In this document: piece after piece, positions 12,785 through 24,859 of the stretch
How positions within the stretch are numbered: position 1 is the first letter of the stretch
Layout of the letters: each line of letters starts with the position of its first letter
Assembly (NCBI GenBank): GCA_018873245.2
Contig: JAEMBT020000009.1
Location: 7,953,288 to 8,017,287 of the forward strand
Reading direction: 5' to 3'
Source of the DNA: Archegozetes longisetosus
Taxonomy: Eukaryota; Arthropoda; Arachnida; Sarcoptiformes; Trhypochthoniidae
Length of the DNA: 64,000 nt
Position numbers and translations under genes: made by a program
Notes under the pieces: model-generated
What the model was told of the DNA's origin: nothing
What the model saw: only the letters and a program-made list of their open reading frames with translations
Database searches by the model: none

Positions 12785-13045
12785 ATGCTAGACAGAATAA
12801 TAGGAAAACAAACATCAAAAGAAGATTGTGTAGAATGTCGATTGATTGGTGGTGGTGGATTGGGTGTACTAGCTGTGTATATATTACATAGAAGTTATAA
12901 GTCAAGAAATACTACTAGTAGATTTTCTCTCTTTGGTTCTGCTTGTTTAGGTTCCGTTTTGCTCTCTTTGAGTTTTATGAGATTGATGGCAATTCAACTT
13001 GATAATAATCAAAATAATAGTAATAATAATAATAATAATAATTAA
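12785..13045 (+). CDS. DMAC1: DMAC1/TMEM261-like mitochondrial complex I assembly protein
   Basis: Intronless 86-aa protein. The N-terminal part has EDCVECRLIGGGGLGVLAVY, which resembles the short DMAC1 (distal membrane-arm assembly component 1) domain: a Cys-x-x-Cys-Arg-Leu motif followed by a Gly-rich first membrane segment. A second hydrophobic stretch (FSLFGSACLGSVLLSLSFMR) follows. In vertebrates the protein sits in the inner mitochondrial membrane and helps build the complex I distal membrane arm; I infer the same role. The last ~15 residues are nearly all Asn, encoded by an (AAT)n microsatellite running into the TAA stop. The family is short and weakly conserved, so the call rests on the CxxCRL-Gly pattern and the two-helix layout. 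Confidence 0.7.
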   Translation: MLDRIIGKQTSKEDCVECRLIGGGGLGVLAVYILHRSYKSRNTTSRFSLFGSACLGSVLLSLSFMRLMAIQLDNNQNNSNNNNNNN

Positions 13046-13502
13046 CTAAGCTGTCTTTTGAAGACTCAATTGTACTTTAGACTTATATAATTGACTTAAC
13101 TTGATCAACTGATTGATAACCATACAATAAATGATTGTATAACATATATTTGTATTACTTATAAGTATATTCTTGTTAAGATATCATTTTTGTAATCAAT
13201 TTAATAAATTGATCTAATGATTATATATTATTATTAAGTAGTTAATAAAGATTTTAGTTAGTAATTGTAGTTGTAAGAGGTTCAGTTGCACAACTTTGAT
13301 TGTAGCTTTAAAACTTTTAAATAATTATTAATATTTTAATTGTAGCTAATAACTGTTTTAGCTTGTTTATTTTAAATTCTATTTTCCATTAAATCTTTAA
13401 TTCACTTAATTAAATATTAATTTAACTAACTTTTAGTAAATGCTAAAGTTTTGTCAACTTTTGGACTGCTTTTGGATTATACGTCATTTATGAATTAGAA
13501 AA
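13046..13502. other. Intergenic, ~460 bp
   Basis: Very AT-rich spacer between two small intronless genes. It should contain the 3' end of the DMAC1-like gene and the promoter of the RAMAC-like gene; I see no clear TATA box or other site. Confidence 0.5.
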
Positions 13503-13847
13503 ATGTCAAACAAACCAGACACTGAAGACAATTACGAAGAAGATCAATATAATCAAACAAGACAATTACCATCAATGAGTGATAAAAGAAAAGCAGAAGA
13601 TGATTCAGTCGATGACTGGGAGAGACTCGAACTAAGACAATTAGAGAAGAAATACGAAAATAGATATACGATCAATGATGATCAATACAAGCGATGTGTT
13701 GAGCGATCAGCTACTGGACCACCCATTCTCACCAACTATTATGGCAAGAATAGGAATAGAGATAGAGGTCATCAGTTTAGTAGTAGAGGAAGTGATCGGC
13801 GATGGGGTCAAAGACCAGATTTTAGAAATAGATCGTTCAATAACTAA
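13503..13847 (+). CDS. RAMAC: RNMT-activating mini-protein (RAMAC / FAM103A1 homologue)
   Basis: Intronless 114-aa protein. Residues ~48-80 (KKYENRYTINDDQYKRCVER, then SATGPPILTNYYG) align by eye with the RAMAC activation domain (F/Y-x-x-RF/YT-x-x-D-x-x-Y ... PPI-x-x-W/Y). The C-terminus is rich in Arg, Asn and Gly (RNRDRGHQFSSRGSDRRWGQ), matching the RNA-binding tail. In animals RAMAC binds and activates the mRNA cap guanine-N7 methyltransferase RNMT in the nucleus. The N-terminal ~45 residues are acidic and longer than in vertebrates. The start ATG is the first in the frame and sits in an AAA context. Confidence 0.85.
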   Translation: MSNKPDTEDNYEEDQYNQTRQLPSMSDKRKAEDDSVDDWERLELRQLEKKYENRYTINDDQYKRCVERSATGPPILTNYYGKNRNRDRGHQFSSRGSDRRWGQRPDFRNRSFNN

Positions 13848-14351
13848 TACATTTGTTAACATTGACTTGTCGGTGTCTGATTACGGACTATTTTGTTACG
13901 GATTTGAAAGCTAACTAGAGTAAGATTAATCTAGCATGTAGTTGAATGGTTCATTAAAATTGATAACAATAAAATGATGTTTATTTATAAGATTTTTATA
14001 TTATATTTTAAGTGCATATGAGTGTTACAAGTGTATTTGTATTCGTAACCATTCCTGCCATTTAGAGTATTTTTAACAAATTTTAATATTGATAATCATT
14101 ACAATTGATGTTTTAATTTTTATTTCATAAAACAAATACGAAATAAATAATTGACATAAAATATGAAATAAATAATTGACATAAAATATGAAATAAATCT
14201 AAACTATATTAAATATATTAACAACAAAGACAAACAGACGTATTATATGTAAGCTAAACAAGCATTGCCATAACAACAAATACGCGTACGTGTCTTAAAA
14301 CTGATGTCAACTGAAAATCACAGATTATTTATTAACTAAATTTACACCAAT
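13848..14351. other. Intergenic with short direct repeat
   Basis: About 500 bp of AT-rich spacer. About 14137-14195 repeats AAATAAATAATTGACATAAA with ATATG spacers, nearly three times. No gene seen. Confidence 0.5.
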
Positions 14352-16573
14352 ATGTCTGAAACTGCTAAGAAATTAAGTCATCTATTAGCGCGAGTTAATT
14401 ACCCGATGTATGGGGTCAAGACTTTGTCTGAAAGACATATACTTGTTGCTGGTGGCGGTGGACCAGCTAAGACAGGCATCGCTAATATCTGCGAAATATA
14501 TGAGCTCCTTTATGATAATAAGTATAATACTTGTAAAGCAAGACTTATCACTCGTTATGATACAGGTCTAAATTATTTTGCTTTTCTTTTGCCCATTTGT
14601 TGGTCCTCTTCGGCCCTCTCTTTAGCCCTCTCTTTAGCCCTCTCTTTAGCCCTCTCTTTAGCCCTCTTTCAGCCCTCTCTTTAGCCCTCTCTTTAGCCCT
14701 CTCTTTAGCCCTCTCCCTCTCTTTAGCCCTCTCTTTAGCCCTCTCTTTAGCCCTCTCTTTAGCCCTCTCTTTAGCCCTCTCTTTAGCCCTCTTTCAGCCC
14801 TCTCTTCACCTTTAACTGACTTGTTTTCCTCTATTGACCAATAGGTTCACGCGCCATAATGAATATCTGTGTTGTCGACAAATCTCACTACTGCTATCAA
14901 TTGTTTTGTGGAGGAATGGATGGAATGTGTACTGTATATGACGTGAAACTGCTTGTCGAAAGTAGAAAAAGAGCAAACTCTTCGTCACCGACGGGAAGAG
15001 AGAGAACTTATTCGGAGACTTCACTACGAAGACGAAGAACCAGTTCTGCATCGAGTTCAGCTGATAAAGAGAACGACGTAAATGCTAATAATACTCCATT
15101 AGAGCCATTGAATCGTCAGGACTCAAAGTCTGAAGTGTTAACAGACGAGCAAAACGGAGTTCCAGACTTTACATTCAAAATGAAACAGGAGAAAATATTC
15201 CAGACTGACTTCAGTGATGATGAACCATTCCAGAAGATCGTGAAGTTTTCGCCTGAAGCTAATTTATTGATCACTGGTGGCGCTGATGGACATATCAGGG
15301 TTTGGTCGTACCCTAAATTAGAAGAAATCTATTCGATAAAAGCACATGATAATGAAGTGGATGATCTTGACATTAATTTGATTGGAACACAAATAGTTAG
15401 TGTTTCTAGAGATGGAAAAGGTTTCGTTTGGAAGACAACTGATGGCAGACTTCATACTGAATTGAAATATGAATTACCCAAAAGTAAAAGTAGTCAGAAT
15501 AGTAATAATAATAATAAGAATACTACTGTTAATACTAAGTATATTTATAGAGGATGTCGTTTTGGTATTGTTGAAGGTATTTGTTATTTAATAAGTTTTC
15601 GTTTTATAGTTGTCTTCATTTGTCTTATATATGCTGAAGTTATGTGGATCACTCAAGCTTACCTTCCATGTCTAGTTCGCTGGGTGGACCTAACCTAATT
15701 TAATTGACTTATATAGTGGTATTGAGCTTAATCTAGTTAAGTTAGTTAGGTTGGATTAGAGAATAGTGCGCATAACGCTTTATATATAGTAGTCAAGCTT
15801 GAGTGGTCCATATAATTATTGTATACCTAATACGATTCTCAAATCAAGTCAACTATAAATTGAAAGCTTATCACTTAAACTGATATTTCGATAGAAACGA
15901 GTTTATTAAAAGCTATATTCAATCAATTTTTAGGTGATATCAATAATTTTAAATTATTCACAATAATGAATCCATTGGTTCGAACAAATCCACCACAAAA
16001 CTCCTACATTTGCAAATGGGATACTCAGAAATATACTCCTGAAAGATTAGTTAGTACTGGTCAGGAAAGTCTGTCAACAATGAGTATAAGGTATGAGAAG
16101 TAATAGATATTTATTTAAAAAAACTAATCTACATAAATACTAACATAACTAACTTATAAATTGACAGTGATGATGGAAGATTCATAGGTCTAGGTACACT
16201 GACAGGTTCAGTAGACGTATACATAGCATTTAGTTTGCAAAGAGTTTACCACGTATCTCAAGCGCATAATATATTTGTTACTGGAACTGAATTTCTCAAA
16301 TCTTCTCTTCAAACACAACAGTTGACTGGTGGTAATGATGCTGCTTTGGTTAGCGTTTCAGTTGATAATCATATTGTTTTGCATGAGATCCCAAAACGAG
16401 GTAATTATGATAAAGATTTAGCACTTTTTGTCAATTATTAAGTGAATAATAAAACTAATAAATATATATATTTTCTTATAATAACAGTGACACTTGGTTT
16501 TTTGGGATCATCAACATTCTTCATAATATTCATGTTAATTATTTATATATTAATGAATTATTTAGGACTTTAG
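14352..16573 (+). CDS. PREB: PREB/SEC12-like WD40 guanine-nucleotide exchange factor
   Basis: ER-resident exchange factor for the SAR1 GTPase, starting COPII coat assembly. Five exons: 14352-14565, 14845-15576, 15934-16090, 16168-16400, 16488-16573, summing to 474 codons (473 aa), all in phase. The signature loop AGGGGPAKTGI (residues ~33-43) matches the catalytic potassium-binding loop of PREB/Sec12. WD40 blades follow, for example LLITGGADGHIRVWSYP and QIVSVSRDGKGFVWK. A Ser/Arg-rich insert with RRRRTSSASSSADKEN interrupts the propeller. The last exon encodes GSSTFFIIFMLIIYILMNYL, a C-terminal membrane anchor, as in PREB. Intron 1 carries an unusual array of acceptor-like repeats. The gene is convergent with AP-3 sigma; the two stops are about 105 bp apart. 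Confidence 0.93.
14613..14808 (+). repeat. 12-bp (CCCTCTCTTTAG)n array inside PREB intron 1
   Basis: About fifteen units of CCCTCTCTTTAG, two with TTTCAG, fill most of intron 1. Each unit is a pyrimidine tract ending in AG, so it looks like a 3' splice acceptor. The acceptor that keeps the PREB frame lies after the array at 14843-14844. Confidence 0.9.
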
Positions 16574-16677
16574 GACTTTAATTATAATTAAGTAATTTTA
16601 GATAAATATATTCCAAATGATTGTTATATATATATTGGTTTTAAAACTAATTTTTAAACAAACTTATGTTAATAGTT

Positions 16678-18277
16678 TTATTTGTTCAAATCGTTGAAAG
16701 CTTTTTTAAATTCAGATTTGATTTCCTTCAAACCACCAGATAGATTGACTTTATTTCTGACTACATGTGCCGCACGAATTGGGGCTTCTTTAAGGCTTTC
16801 CTACAAAATAATATTAATCAGAAAATCATAAGCATATACTAGATTTGATTAAAATACTTGTTGTCTTATTTGTATAAAATCATAGGTTTCAGAGAAACAC
16901 TTTCTGCTTCATAAGAGTTCAGTCTTAATGTTATCTGAAGTGAATTGAAGGGTATTAGATGTAAATATTGTTTCATTGACTGCTATTAGGATTGATTTTC
17001 AAAGATTTAACTTGACTATTACCAAGAGCATTAATCAATTGATCAATTAATCTAGCAACATTCAAATGTATTGAAATACTATCGGACTGCTATTAACATT
17101 CTAGAAACAGTCAATCAATTCAAATAGCAATCATAGACTTGTAATCAATAGTTGAACCAACCGATTTTTTCTCCAACTTTGATTGTTCGGCTATTCTAGC
17201 GAGAATTTCTTGTGGGTTAGTTTCGAGAACCAGACCTCCCATTACAAGTTCATTCAAGATGTAATGAACCTTAATATAAGTTATAGAACAATAATATATT
17301 AGTTAGCTTAATATGAGTTACTCTAGTATATGAGTTACCTTAATATGAGTTACTCTAATATAAGAGTTAACTCAATATGTAAATTATCTTAATATATAAT
17401 TCTAATTAAATATTTAATTAAATATACTCCATATTGGTACCTTATCTATATTGAAGATTAAATCTAACTCGCAAACAGTCTCAAAGTATTTGTCAAGTGC
17501 TTCTACAAAAATCTAATAAAAATACGAATTTAAAATATTAGTTACTGACTTCTACTGAATAATGTCTCCATTGAGATGTGATCTAATACAGTTAGTTTTA
17601 TAAAATATACACTTGTATTAGTTTTAACTTATTAGATATCACTATCTTATATATATAGAGATTCTGATCACATCTCAAGGATTCTGATTAGGTTAACGAT
17701 CAGCTCAATGATCAGGTCAATGATTGGTTCAATGATTTAGTGAAGGAAAGAGTAGATCAAATAAATATTACTTGAATCAAATCGAGAATACCAAGCTCAC
17801 TTTCTGCAGTATCAGCACAAAATACGAAATAAAGAGTCGCGTAATGACGATATATGAGTTTGAAGTCTTCAGATCCGCCCACAAGACTAAATACATCTGA
17901 GAGTTAGCATATAAAGCTTGTCAAATATTTCATAAGTTGATTTGACATACGTTCCTGCATGGACGAAATTGCAGATGTAGTCTTCACGACTCGCTACCAG
18001 TTGAAATGTTTCGTTGATTATTCTTTGTTGGTCATCTTCAGGCTGTTGAGAATTAGTGATTAATGGAAAAGTCAAAGGGTTTTAGTTTTTGAATGAGATT
18101 AGCTAAGCTGAGCTAGCTAATCTAACCTAACCCAATCCGGCCTAATCCAACCTAACCCAATCCGATCTAACCTAACCTAATCCAACCTAACCCAATCCCA
18201 TCACTCACATAGTATTCATAGAACTTGGATAATCTGACTTTGCCACGATGATTGAAGACTAATATAGCTTTAATCAT
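16678..18277 (-). CDS. AP3S: AP-3 adaptor complex sigma subunit
   Basis: Small subunit of the AP-3 coat, which sorts cargo from endosomes or trans-Golgi to lysosome-related organelles. Six exons in reading order: 18277-18209, 18042-17951, 17886-17772, 17512-17441, 17269-17162, 16800-16678. They total 193 codons including stop (192 aa), about the human length (193). It starts MIKAILVFNHRGKVRLSKFY and includes QQRIINETFQLVASREDYIC, KLIYRHYATLYFVFC, ESELGILDLIQ and LVMGGLVLETN. All are diagnostic for the sigma longin-like fold, and the VMGG...ETN and SELGILDLIQ stretches match AP3S specifically. All splice sites are GT-AG. Intron 1 carries CCTAA-type telomere-like repeats. Confidence 0.96.
18118..18200 (-). 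repeat. Degenerate CCTAA/CCTAAC tract in AP3S intron 1
   Basis: Repeats of CTAACCTAACCCAATCC type over about 80 bp, on the minus strand equivalent to TTAGG with variants. Similar tracts occur at 21797-21875, 33643-33715, 38219-38255, 55808-55842 and 60788-60820. Confidence 0.7.
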
Positions 18278-19538
18278 AATTGATTAGTTAAATGAGAAAA
18301 AGAAGTAAAACCATAGGAAATGAGCATCAACTAAAATGAGTCAGTTATGTTGAGTGTTCAATTAAAGTTGCATATCTATTTTGAGCTTAGAAAACAATCG
18401 ATTTGTTTAGCTATAGATTAGATAAGTTTATTGGTGATAGTAGACAATCAAATATTAATAGTATTTTTTTGCCAATTCAACTCGTTTCATTATTCTATAT
18501 ACCTTTGTTGATCTCTTAGTCAAACTGATATGTTGTATAGATAACCATTGCTTCTATTGAAATTTAGATACTCTTCTAATATTCATTCCATATATGTAGT
18601 ATTAAATCGATAAGTTATGTACTTCTCTTTTTTGCTTTAAATCTTTAATTACTCGACTGTATAGACTAAACAAGCTAAATAGTTAAAACATAATTCACAT
18701 TGAATGCATATGCCCTATCAGTCGTATAAAACATATTTATGTTATGATTGAGTACAGTCTCCAATCATAAATGTTTCACTTACAGAGAAGTATATATCTC
18801 AAATAAGTACTTTACTTTTCGATTAGATAGTATGTGACTAATACTTTTAATTTGCATTTTAGATAGAAGTTATGTCATTTATACTAGATTTGAGTTGGTA
18901 TGGGTCAAATATTTCTGCAAGTAACTTTCACTAGGTCTAGGCATATTACAGCTGACAATGAACGTCATATCTGATATTATGTTAGTCAACTATTAAGTTT
19001 AACACTAATTCGTTACTAATGAACTTTTTGTATTTAAGACATTGTAAGTTTTTCATTAGATTTCATACTTTCATAGGGTTATATTTGAAAAATCAGTCAT
19101 TTTGTTAGAGTATTATATCGTATTTAGGAGTCGTCCAAAAGCCAAATATTTCTAGCTATGTATTGACTGGAACTCATTGCGAGAAATAGTAACTAGAAGT
19201 AAACCAAAAACTAAAATAGATTAAGGGATGAGTGGTAAAGCAAAGGAATAGGTTAAGTTAACGTTTACAAGACTATGAAAGACATTGAATCATTTCTAGA
19301 CTGTAAAAGAGTTTTATGAGACAACTATAGAGTTGCTTCACCATAATAGTTGCATTTCTTTCATCAGTTGTTTAATGTTTGAAATGTTTGCATCTGTAGT
19401 GGCATCAGATCTGAAGTTGACCAATAATTCTAAAACAATATCTAGTAATTAATACCTTATTAAAAGTGCTTAATATAGTTAGAATGTTTGTACTTAAATC
19501 TATTAAAGTTGTATATTTTTTAGTATGAAGCTTTCTTA

Positions 19539-19579
<41 letters not shown>
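19539..19579. repeat. (ATT)n microsatellite
   Basis: About 13 units of ATT/TAT trinucleotide. Confidence 0.9.
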
Positions 19580-19580
<1 letters not shown>

Positions 19581-20714
19581 AACGAAATTAAGTTAAGATA
19601 TAGAATAATTCAAATTGATTACTATAACACGATAGGTTTGAATTATTAAGTATTATTACTATAATTAGAAACTGACACTTGCTATTAAACCAGCTTTTTC
19701 TGTAGAATGCGATCGAATAATTGACTATATATCAAACTAAATCAATTATTAATGTTGAAAATTTATTCGTAAATATAGCCAATCATCACCTAATAGATGA
19801 TCAAACTTAAAGGTTAACTAAAATAATGATGAGTTATGCATGAAAATATGTATTTCTAAGTTCAGTTTCTAATTATGGTGATTGTACAAGATACTCGTAT
19901 ATACTACGTCGAATTGCCCAAGAAATTTTCTGGCTTTGCCATTGACATCATTGCCATAATTTAGAGCAATTGTCGATTATAATCCGCTATAAAAGTCAAA
20001 CTAATTCACAAATTCCAGAAGTTCAACAGTTTGAGTTTCCAATTTAGCAATCAGTAGCTTGACAGATGATCATTTACTTAGGCTTAAATGAAGATTTGCA
20101 GAAACTTATATAGAGTTTGATACTAAATCAATTACGGATTTAAATTGATAATAGCTAAACACTAAGCATTTGACTAGTCAACTGGTTGACGCATTTATCT
20201 AGAAGGCAAACAATCGCAATATTCAATACTATCTAATTGGTTGATGGATCTTAAACAACACTCATCAGTCAATTCTCTCAGTGTCAGATGGTTTTTCTGA
20301 GAATCCATTGAACTGAACTTTGAAACTTTTAAAGGAAAATATGTTTATAATAAATAAAACTGCTATAAAACAAAATCTATTAGCATTATTTATCTAGAAT
20401 TCGTCCATAATCTATGCTAAACATGTTAAATATTAAAAATAAACATTGAAATCAAAATCACGACATTGATGTGGTTATTTTAAGTAACCATCTAGAAGAC
20501 TGAGGGCTAGTGGGCTGAAGAGTCCAGAGATTCGTCAAAACCTAAGTGTGAATCTCTCCTCAAAAGAATCTTACCAAAAGTTCTGAAACTCTATTGATTT
20601 GATCCATCAATCGATTGCTTATTATTAAACTTTATCAAAGGTTTGATAACAAACTAACACGGGTTTGAATGTGAGTTGGCGTTTTTTTACAAGTATGAGC
20701 ATCTCATCTTAGAC

Positions 20715-20815
20715 TTAGCAGCAAACAAGCTTAGCAACAAGCTAGCTTAGCAACAAACTAACTTAGCTACAAGCTAGCTTAGCAACAAACTAACTTAGCT
20801 ACAAGCTAGCTTATA
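20715..20815. repeat. Tandem repeat, CTTAGCAACAAACTAA type
   Basis: Alternating near-identical units of about 15-16 bp (AACTTAGCTACAAGCTAG / CTTAGCAACAAACTA), roughly six copies. Confidence 0.7.
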
Positions 20816-20970
20816 GTAACTGAATGCAATCAAATAGTTTTAGAAATAAGTTGAACATTTTCAAAGAAAAATAAAAATTTAATATTAATAAAATTAGTTA
20901 AAAAACTAAAAAATCTTATAAGGAATTGAATTAATAAATCCATGAAGTAGAAAAAAATTGATTGTTGAGC

Positions 20971-22810
20971 TTATTTTTGTGCAACAATTCTGCACTGACC
21001 ATACGCTAATTCAAACTCAGGTTTTCCATCTGGTCCATTAGGTAGTTCTCTGCAATGAAGTCTCATCATAGCATTTTTTACTATATCTTTCAGACCAGAA
21101 CCCATTATTTCATTCCTTTTGACTGGGTCCTTTTCCACTAAATACTTCTTAGTCAGATTAGGAAAATATGGCAAAAGCACTAAAAGATAAGACAAGAATA
21201 TAGTTTGAAAATGTCAAAACTAAACAATGAATGAATACCATTCTTGAACTGATCGCCAGGGTATAATTGTCTAAGAACATAAAACTCAATATCAATATTT
21301 TTGAATCCAGACTCAGAGAAGGTTCGTCTCCAATTGTCAATCTGTTCCTCTTCAGTAGGTATTTGAACAATCTTATTCATTTTAAGCTTTTCCTCTGGTA
21401 TGAGATCATAAAATAAATCCCATAATGTGGTGATATTAGTGTACAACTTTCCAGTAGGAGACAATAATCGATATAAATTACGAGCTGTATTTGTCTTATC
21501 CTCAACCCAATGAAGAACACGATTAGAGAAAATAAGAGACACTTTACCTTCAAGCATCTTCAACTGAGGATCTAAACTATCCCAATGATCACTAATATCT
21601 TGAACAATATATTCAATTTTAGGTGACGGATAGTTAGACTTAGCAAATTTCACCATTTTCATATCTACATCTAGTGCTATTAGTTTCTCGCATGAGATTC
21701 TCTCGTTTAGTAGTGATGTCACGTTTCCGCTACCACAACCAACGTCTATTACTATATCGAATCTGTATTTGTTTAATTATATTGATTGTTAAAATATGTT
21801 AGGTTAGGTTCGATTCGGTTAGATAGGATAGGATAGGTTAGGTTCGATAGATAGGATAGGGTAGGTTAGGTTAGAATTATATTATGCAGTATTAGTGTTG
21901 CCAACATATACAATACAACTCTTTGATAATATCTTATAATCTACAGAAAATTTCCTCGAGGTTTCCTTGAGAGAATTTTTCATTGAATATTGACTTTTGA
22001 TCTAACAGTATCATTTACCTTGTTTTAATCTATAAATTATTTATATTAAATGGACTCATATATTGAGCAGTTATTCATTAACACTATTTCTGTAATCATA
22101 TGAAGGACATAACTCTCTTGAAAATAGGCTTTTTACAACTTTTTTACTAAAACTTTAGATTCAGCATTCAATTATTTCTTGAAATTTTTGCCTGAAGTTT
22201 TCCTTACTAAGAAGAGACTCCAACCTGCAGACTATAGAAAGGCCCTAATTCCTTGAGAATCAAGATAGTTCCTGTAGTATTAGCAATACTATGTGTTATT
22301 ATAGAATAGAATTATAAAATCTAATTTTATGGAACGTCAGAATGTAATTATACGAAATTACAAAATAGAATTATGCAGAATTACAAAATGAAATTATACA
22401 GAGAAACAGAATGAGTACTTGACTAATAACTCTTAATTTATTAAGTTTTATTACTGAATTGTTCAATCGTGACTGATATTTAATAGTTACTTCTAAATCA
22501 AGAATTAATTAGTCAAGAATTGAAGAATTATAGATATCATAGATTTGTATGCTCAATATATTCTTACTTTATTAAGTTTGATAACTATGACTAAAATAAT
22601 TGAATTAAAATACAAACAATTATAGCATTTATGCCTTAAATTATTATACAAGCTAAAGATTTCTTGACAACATAGCAGAAAAGCAATGTAAACTCTAACA
22701 CATTAGACTTACTTATAACCATTCTCATCAATAATTCTATCGATTAAATTATTGGCATCGCGTACGTGTGCATAATTAACACGATTAAACTCATCAGTAC
22801 TTATATCCAT
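20971..22810 (-). CDS. SAM-dependent methyltransferase, juvenile hormone acid O-methyltransferase-like
   Basis: Class I methyltransferase of the family annotated in arthropods as JHAMT. Three exons in reading order: 22810-22713, 21762-21239, 21179-20971, totalling 277 codons (276 aa), which is a normal family length. SAM-binding motif I is VIDVGCGSGNVTSLL (about residues 37-51). Later come VSLIFSNRVLHWVEDKTNTA and RNLYRLLSPTGKLY, typical of JHAMT-like proteins. In insects the enzyme methylates farnesoic or JH acid; in chelicerates these homologues form a larger family and the substrate cannot be told from sequence. Start ATG 22808-22810 is the first in frame. Intron 1 (950 bp) holds TTAGG-like repeats. 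Confidence 0.88.
21797..21875 (+). repeat. TTAGG-like degenerate tract in JHAMT-like intron 1
   Basis: Repeats of GTTAGGTTAGGTTCGAT and AGGATAGGATAGGTTAGG over about 80 bp. Confidence 0.75.
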
Positions 22811-23021
22811 TGTACTAAAACTTTATTATAACTTATAATATAATAAAACTTTTCAAAAACTTTTTAAACTTTAATGACTAATTACTTATATGAGAGCTTT
22901 AGAACTGATTTGAGAAAAACAAGTTGTTTATTGATTAACCAGATAGAATTAAGTCATGTGGAGTTTTTCCCAGATAAACATATCTCTATCTAAAGAAGCA
23001 GTGGCGTTATTATCTTAATAT

Positions 23022-23025
<4 letters not shown>

Positions 23026-23090
<65 letters not shown>

Positions 23091-23119
23091 ACTCACTCAC
23101 TCACTCACTCACTCACTCC
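23026..23119 (+). repeat. (CT)n then (ACTC)n microsatellite
   Basis: About 60 bp of CT dinucleotides passing directly into about 32 bp of ACTC tetranucleotides. Confidence 0.95.
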
Positions 23120-24375
23120 AAATCATTACTACAAGCCTAATATCATTAACATTTAACAAGCTATTAACTATTAACCAAGCTAATTCAAACTCAATATTAA
23201 ATTAAGCTAGTTCTAAATGAATAATCAAGTAAGGCTTGAATGACTAGTAATACGCGACTGATTTGGTACAAGACAAAATAGCATAATCCATATAAATTAT
23301 CAGTCTTTTTTGGTGTTAGCATTTATTTTTATCAGTATATAGCAAGTACAAGGTCTGTAACCATATGTTTATTTCATATTCATAAAGATGTTTGTCTTAA
23401 AAGTTTTCATATATTATAACTGTTGACAAAAATATTTAATAAAAGTATTTGTATTATAATTGTTAAGATGAAAAGAGAAGAGAAATCACACTATAAACAT
23501 ATTAAATCTTACTAGTTATACTTATTATGACAAAGCTGTGAGCTCAATTTAGTGGGAATTAGGATTCAATTAACTTATATATCTTGTACTTATAGCGATG
23601 AGAACTTAGCCTAACCTTAATTTTAATGTTTTGTATTCTTATTACTAAATGTTACTTTCTGTTTGTATTATGTTTTAGCTTTTGTGTATATATTTTTCAA
23701 TTGATATTTTCTGTTTTCAATCAAAATTCAACTCTAAATACATTTAAGACAACAGATATTAATTGAAATTAAATTTGAAAATAAATTGCAACCAACATGC
23801 AAAACTCAAATTTGCGATAAGTAGATTAGAGAAGCAATAAATTCATTCATAAAAATACAGTCTACTTGCTGCAGATAACTAGCAGTTTGCTGTTAGCAAC
23901 TATTAATAGATAATACTTCAATCTATCTGATAGTATGTTTTAGTAATAATTTGTATTATATGTTATGTTAAGTTAATATTATTATGTTTTTAACTCTTTT
24001 AGATCACCAATGTAATTCTTTCAGATCACCAATGTAATTCTTTAGATCACCATGCTTAATATGAAAACCATTCATTGCTATATAGTATTAATAATTAATT
24101 TAATCTAATTAGATTGCTTATATATCAAACCAAGTTATGTTTTGCATGTAAAGTAGTCTTCAAAGACAGGATTGAGTCATTGCTTCCATTAGACCATTGC
24201 TTCCTCGAACTACATTCTGTAAAATTATTCATCATTTCAATAATTCAAGTGATGTGATCAGGGAAGAGAATTGTTGTTTCCTTTAGAAAGTTTAGAATAA
24301 ATTTCATGGATTTTGGTTTTGTAAGTCTTGTGGAAAGTCTTGTCTAGAATGTTGTCGAAAGCGGAACTCAAACTT

Positions 24376-24540
24376 CAATGAAAAATCAGATAATTAGCTG
24401 AATATTCGCAGAATATTAACTATCGACATTTGGCCCAATTTTATCAAGATACTTTTGATGAAAGGTCAGATAATTAGTTGAATATTTGAAGAATATTAAC
24501 TATCAACAGTTGGCCCCAATTTATCAAGATACTTTCAAAT
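24376..24540. repeat. Tandem duplication, ~80-bp unit
   Basis: Two diverged copies of a block with TCAGATAATTAGCTGAATAT ... TTGGCCC ... ATCAAGATACTTT lie side by side. Confidence 0.75.
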
Positions 24541-24566
24541 GATTTTCATGATTAATCATATTTTTC

Positions 24567-24589
24567 ACACACACACACACACACACACT
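24567..24589. repeat. (CA)n microsatellite
   Basis: About eleven CA units. Confidence 0.9.
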
Positions 24590-24824
24590 GAAACTAGAGG
24601 AAGAATACATAGATTGACCATAATTGGGACGGAAGGATTAGTACTACAATGGGATATGAAACTATAAATTAATGGTTGACTACTAATCGTTCTAGTTTCA
24701 CATAAATAGATTTAAGACTAAGTTATGTTTTATAATCAACCTGCAATCATTTGTTTTATGTCATTTAAGTTTGTTCACGTTCTCACTCTTCCTAACTCGT
24801 CATGATTGTAATTAATGCTAAATT

Positions 24825-24826
<2 letters not shown>

Positions 24827-24857
<31 letters not shown>
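24827..24857. repeat. (GA)n microsatellite
   Basis: About fifteen GA units. Confidence 0.9.

Positions 24858-24859
<2 letters not shown>

Larger units (their letters stand above)
18278..20970. other. Gene-free stretch, 2.7 kb
   Basis: No exon-like coding signal found on either strand. Contents are a small inverted repeat (about 18685-18780), an (ATT)n run (19539-19579) and a tandem repeat of CTTAGC(A/T)ACAAGCTAG (about 20715-20815). Confidence 0.55.

Noticed and set aside
14597..14815. Open frame of Leu-Ala-Leu-Ser repeats
   Set aside because: It is the 12-bp PREB intron array read in frame; the array has no stop in several frames and PREB splices across it.
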